Source: CALJFL01 sp964590005 (GTDB lineage Bacteria; Pseudomonadota; Gammaproteobacteria; Pseudomonadales; Halieaceae). Taken from it: DNA of 64,000 bases. The position numbers were made by a program, and so were the translations under genes. The notes below the pieces were generated by a model. That model was given only the letters and a program-made list of their open reading frames with translations. It was not told where the DNA came from and did no database searches. Shown here in pieces: positions 60,979 to 64,000 of the stretch (within the stretch, counting starts at the first letter, position 1; the number at the start of each line of letters is the position of its first letter). The DNA is taken from assembly GCA_964590005.1 (NCBI GenBank), contig CAZPVJ010000040.1, positions 1-64,000 of the forward strand. The letters run 5' to 3'.

Positions 60979-61398
60979 CTATGACTTCGCCCGTATCACT
61001 TTAGCCACTGAACTGGCTACCGCAAGTAAGGTGCCGCTACCATCATACAGCTGACTTTCCAGGAAAGCCGTTTTGTACGTACTCTTGATGATGCGAGCCT
61101 CGGCGCGCAAGTAGCCAGCGCGGGTTACCTCCAGGTAACTGGTATTGACGTCAAGGCTGGCTACATTGACGATATCCGCTCCCTGCGCCAACACGACATG
61201 CGCCATTGCCGCATCCAGCATCGCGGTAATAAAACCGCCCTGGACAATATCCACCGAGTGACAGAAGTCGGTACTGATATCGAACTCAAAGGCCAGGGTC
61301 CCGGCGGCCTTATCGACGGCTACGACTCTTCCGCCGAACATATGGATAAACTTCGGTACATTGCTGTTTAGCCTATCGATCAAGTCCTGATCAGTCAC
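60979..61398 (-). CDS. PaaI-type hotdog-fold thioesterase
   Basis: This 139-residue protein begins with GTG and overlaps the preceding lipoprotein gene by 8 bp. The hotdog domain shows the PaaI motif HSVDIVQGGFITAMLDAAMAH-like region near residues 50-70, with the conserved Gly-Gly and Asp, and SLDVNTSYLEVTRAG. It should hydrolyse acyl- or aryl-acyl-CoA thioesters. Translational coupling with a secreted copper/haem protein is surprising and may be a simple packing effect. Confidence 0.9.
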   Translation of the reverse strand: MTDQDLIDRLNSNVPKFIHMFGGRVVAVDKAAGTLAFEFDISTDFCHSVDIVQGGFITAMLDAAMAHVVLAQGADIVNVASLDVNTSYLEVTRAGYLRAEARIIKSTYKTAFLESQLYDGSGTLLAVASSVAKVIRAKS

Positions 61399-63532
61399 TT
61401 GCGAATCGCTCCTGTGCTGGAACTACATAAAAGGATCCCAGCAGAATGAACATCTCGTCCTCCGTGGTTACCCCGCCCCTGACCACACAGGCATCACAGC
61501 TGCCGCCGTCGCCACAGGCACTGTCGTCAGAGCCGCAACTGAGTCCGGGTGACGCGCCCCCTGCGCAAAAGGCCCGGCCAATACAGGTAGTGCCGACCGA
61601 GGTGGAGTTACGCTTGAGTAGATCGGGAAAGTTCTTGCCGTTATCGTAGGTCACACAAAACTTCATCGTGCGCTCCGCCACATCAGCAGAGTCATAGGCG
61701 AGAGGTGGATCGTAATCGAGGTACAGGGGGTCGTTATAGATACGGCTTACATAATCCGCGGGCTCCGCATTGGGCTCACAGCCCGAGCCGACAGTGCAGC
61801 TCGGATCCTGCGGCGGCAGCCAGGTTTCAAACAATACGCCCCGCTTGTGTGCATGGGAGCTCAACTGGGTTAGCCGCGACCCCGCCGGAAGCGTGTGTGT
61901 AGAGCAATAAGTCCGATCTTCGTAGGGTGGCACATTGGCGACAAAGATGTCCTTGATGTCAAATATGGCCCTGTTTCTATAATCTCGCTGATCGGAGCCG
62001 GCAAACAGGAACTCATTGTACTGCTCTACCGTAGTCGGCTTGTCAGACAGATTAAAAGCATGCGAATTCCAGCTGATGACTCCACGGGTGGGCAATACGG
62101 CATAAACCCCGTCCGCGTAAGTCTCGGAAGAAATTGGCGACTGGGCACCACCCATGCGGACCGATTTATATACGCGGTCTCCGGGGCCCCAGCCCGTGCA
62201 GGCCAGCGATTTGGTTGCCTGGGTTCCGCACACGTACAAATCGCCCCCGCAGTCAGCGCCTCCCTCGGCTACCGGGACCCCGATACGCGTGGGGTCGCAG
62301 GCCTCACCTGCACTGGGTCCATTCAAGCATTGCCAGGTACCCCAGGAAGGGTCGAGAGGTGATGCGCTACCGACATAGACATCGATAATGCTGTGATGGG
62401 ACTGTGGGTCCTGTGTCAGGGTGCGAGAGTTACTCGCCATACAGGTTCCCTCATAGTCGCTGAACACTCCACCGGCGCAATCCGTCTTCGCCCATTGCGG
62501 CAGGTATTCCGGTGTCTGCTCGAGGTCGTAGTAGGTTGCGTAGCAGACCTCGTTTTCGCTATTTGGCTCAACGGTCCAGGGACCACTGACAAAACGGACG
62601 CCTTCCCCGATAGGTGGGGGTTCTGGTGGATCGATCTTGTTTGCCGTGGGTTCAGTGGCCGAATCACAACCCAGCAGTGTCGCAACACCATCCACGTCAG
62701 TTGTTTCGGGCGCGCCATTACGTATCCATAAGCGCATTGCCTCCAACTGATCATCCGAGATAGGCGCGAAGCCGATCGGCATCGCCTGGCCGCCACCGCC
62801 AGGCAGCGATGTGCCACGAGTAGCGGCCTCAAGTTTAAGATACAGGAAGCTGTTTTTTTGCTCGCCCGGGTAGATCCGCTGCAAGGGCTGGGCAAGATTG
62901 GCCGAGGACATGACCCGGACGATATTGTCATAGGCTACATCAGCGCGAAGGTCGAGATCACCGGCAGACGCACCACCGCCATGACAGGCACTATTGGTAC
63001 AACCCGCGCGTTCAAACACCAACTCCTGGATCCGCTCGAAGCTACCCGTAAACATGTCACAGCTGACGTCCCCGGTCTTGATCTCTTTGACGAAAACCGG
63101 CTCCAGATAGAACGTAATATCGGAGTCGAAAACCGCCCGCATGGCTTCAATACCCATAAAAATGGTGGTGGTGAGCCTTACCGGGTTTTTGTCAGAATCA
63201 CCGAAGAATCCACGGGGTACCTTCTTCCAGTGACTGAATTCATAGCCATCGTCAGGCACTGCGGTAAACGTTTCGTCAAATGAAGCATCACCTATTTCGA
63301 TATCGCAGTGGTAAGCCTCCTCGTGCTGGACGTGGATGGAACCCGCATGTGGTGAATGGCCTGAGTGCGCATCAAACTGCTGAACTTCAGCACCCTCAAC
63401 AGGCTTGCAATCGTAAGCTCCCGAGGCTGAGCGAACATGACCGCCCTCGGTCACTTCGATCGTCAATTTACAGGCACTAAGAGCGAAGGCAGACAACACC
63501 GCCAAAAAGAGCCGCAGGGTTCCAGTCATCAT
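61391..63532 (-). CDS. Lipoprotein with CX4CH cytochrome-like segment and PHM-type copper monooxygenase-like domain
   Basis: This 713-residue protein has a lipobox LSAC (Cys21). A beta-rich N-terminal domain contains a bacterial-repeat-like stretch (FTAVPDDGYEFSHW). A cytochrome-c-like region (about 165-290) has CTNSACH (Cys178, Cys183, His184), that is CX4CH rather than CXXCH. The C-terminal half resembles type II ascorbate-dependent copper monooxygenases. It offers two complete ligand sets: His379-His380 plus His491 for the CuH-like site, and His560-X-His562 plus Met694 (in DEMF) for the CuM-like site. Cys-rich inserts lie at about 401-445 and 645-682. It should be on the outer or inner membrane facing the periplasm or outside. 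The reaction and the haem attachment are inference. Confidence 0.72.
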   Translation of the reverse strand: MMTGTLRLFLAVLSAFALSACKLTIEVTEGGHVRSASGAYDCKPVEGAEVQQFDAHSGHSPHAGSIHVQHEEAYHCDIEIGDASFDETFTAVPDDGYEFSHWKKVPRGFFGDSDKNPVRLTTTIFMGIEAMRAVFDSDITFYLEPVFVKEIKTGDVSCDMFTGSFERIQELVFERAGCTNSACHGGGASAGDLDLRADVAYDNIVRVMSSANLAQPLQRIYPGEQKNSFLYLKLEAATRGTSLPGGGGQAMPIGFAPISDDQLEAMRLWIRNGAPETTDVDGVATLLGCDSATEPTANKIDPPEPPPIGEGVRFVSGPWTVEPNSENEVCYATYYDLEQTPEYLPQWAKTDCAGGVFSDYEGTCMASNSRTLTQDPQSHHSIIDVYVGSASPLDPSWGTWQCLNGPSAGEACDPTRIGVPVAEGGADCGGDLYVCGTQATKSLACTGWGPGDRVYKSVRMGGAQSPISSETYADGVYAVLPTRGVISWNSHAFNLSDKPTTVEQYNEFLFAGSDQRDYRNRAIFDIKDIFVANVPPYEDRTYCSTHTLPAGSRLTQLSSHAHKRGVLFETWLPPQDPSCTVGSGCEPNAEPADYVSRIYNDPLYLDYDPPLAYDSADVAERTMKFCVTYDNGKNFPDLLKRNSTSVGTTCIGRAFCAGGASPGLSCGSDDSACGDGGSCDACVVRGGVTTEDEMFILLGSFYVVPAQERFASD

Positions 63533-63624
63533 TTAATTCTTATAGCGTCGCAACAGACCAAATGATAACAACTTAGCACCTGCTGCGACACACCAGCCCT
63601 GCCCCGCTACTGGCGCGCGCCAGG

Positions 63625-64000
63625 CTAGAGCAGCCTCTGTGGATAGAATTCATTCTTGTCTAGCCACGCGTGCCAGTCGGCCTCCAATGCGACGAGACCA
63701 CCCGGATAAGACAGGTCGAGAAGTTGTTGCTCGCTAAGCTGCCTGCGCAATGGACTGGTCATCCTGACCAACACCTCACGCAGCGCGACGCGCCCCCTCG
63801 GTGAGTCCCTCAGAAAATACACCAGCGACCAGGCGGCCGCGTAATACTGCTCAACCGCTTCGCCCTGCCAGGCGGTGACGGGCAAGCTCATAAATTCGAT
63901 CAGGGGCTGGCGCCCCAATACGGCCTGGTACCTGAGATTGGGAAGGACATAAACGCCGTCCTCCTCCAGGACCAATGTCTCGAAGTATTCGGCGAGCCCC
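63625..64000 (-). CDS. Partial DUF1570-like protein (N-terminus beyond the window)
   Basis: The open frame runs to the window edge, so the 125 residues seen are a C-terminal part; the stop is at 63625-63627. The visible segments, AEYFETL followed by QYYAAAWSLVYFLRD and a long helical tail, resemble the end of DUF1570 / peptidase MA-like gluzincin proteins. The HExxH motif, if present, lies outside the window. The only internal start-like codon (TTG at 63973-63975) is probably not the true start. Confidence 0.65.
   Translation of the reverse strand, partial: GLAEYFETLVLEEDGVYVLPNLRYQAVLGRQPLIEFMSLPVTAWQGEAVEQYYAAAWSLVYFLRDSPRGRVALREVLVRMTSPLRRQLSEQQLLDLSYPGGLVALEADWHAWLDKNEFYPQRLL

Overview
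The window looks like a chromosomal segment of an aerobic, Gram-negative gammaproteobacterium, GC-rich at roughly 57% by eye. Several traits point that way: the smc-zipA-ligA order, a complete System I cytochrome c maturation operon, PstC and PstA with large periplasmic extensions of the Pseudomonas/Cellvibrionales type, the divergent tesA/ybbA-like pair, TonB-dependent uptake and many lipoproteins. A marine Cellvibrionales/Halieaceae-like host is my best guess. That is inference from gene content, not a phylogenetic result.

Layout. 1-10.4 kb (minus strand) is a phosphate-starvation region: tRNA-Glu, an outer-membrane porin, phoU, pstB, pstA, pstC, pstS, phoR and phoB. Pho-box-like 7+4+7 repeats lie upstream of phoB, pstS and the porin, so PhoB probably controls its own operon, the Pst transporter and a dedicated porin. 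A strong hairpin with a U-tract follows pstS and probably sets the excess of binding protein over permease. 10.5-15.2 kb is a tight three-gene operon for a 2-oxoacid:ferredoxin oxidoreductase (probably 2-oxoglutarate) with its own GltD-like FAD/NAD(P)/Fe-S subunit. 15.4-22.5 kb is a housekeeping block: smc, zipA, ligA and a small lytic-transglycosylase-like lipoprotein. 22.6-30.4 kb is ttcA-ccmABCDEFGHI, which makes tRNA 2-thiocytidine and c-type cytochromes.

From 30.5 kb both strands are used: mdh and a TetR regulator; a lipoprotein alkylsulfatase; a YbbA/YbbP-like ABC exporter pair divergent from tesA-bioA; a voltage-gated K+ channel with a C-terminal zinc ribbon; a TonB-dependent receptor; a YgiQ radical SAM protein and YtfJ. 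45.8-48.3 kb holds a rubrerythrin / CCG-type Fe-S oxidoreductase / DUF3501 cluster, a likely peroxide-handling electron-transfer unit. It is followed by a HAD phosphatase and the helicase gene hrpB (convergent).

51.9-61.4 kb is rich in lipid and hydrolase genes: a HAD-PlsC fusion behind a near-consensus sigma-54 promoter, NnrU, DUF1330, an SDR, a second acyltransferase, a MATE exporter, a lipoprotein amidase, a membrane-anchored alpha/beta hydrolase, a small acidic protein and a PaaI-type thioesterase. The thioesterase overlaps the most unusual gene of the window, a 713-residue lipoprotein. That protein joins a CX4CH cytochrome-like segment to a domain with what appears to be the full copper-ligand set of PHM-type copper monooxygenases. 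A DUF1570-like gene runs off the right edge.

No IS element, prophage, CRISPR array or rRNA gene was seen. No gene-free stretch exceeds 300 bases.
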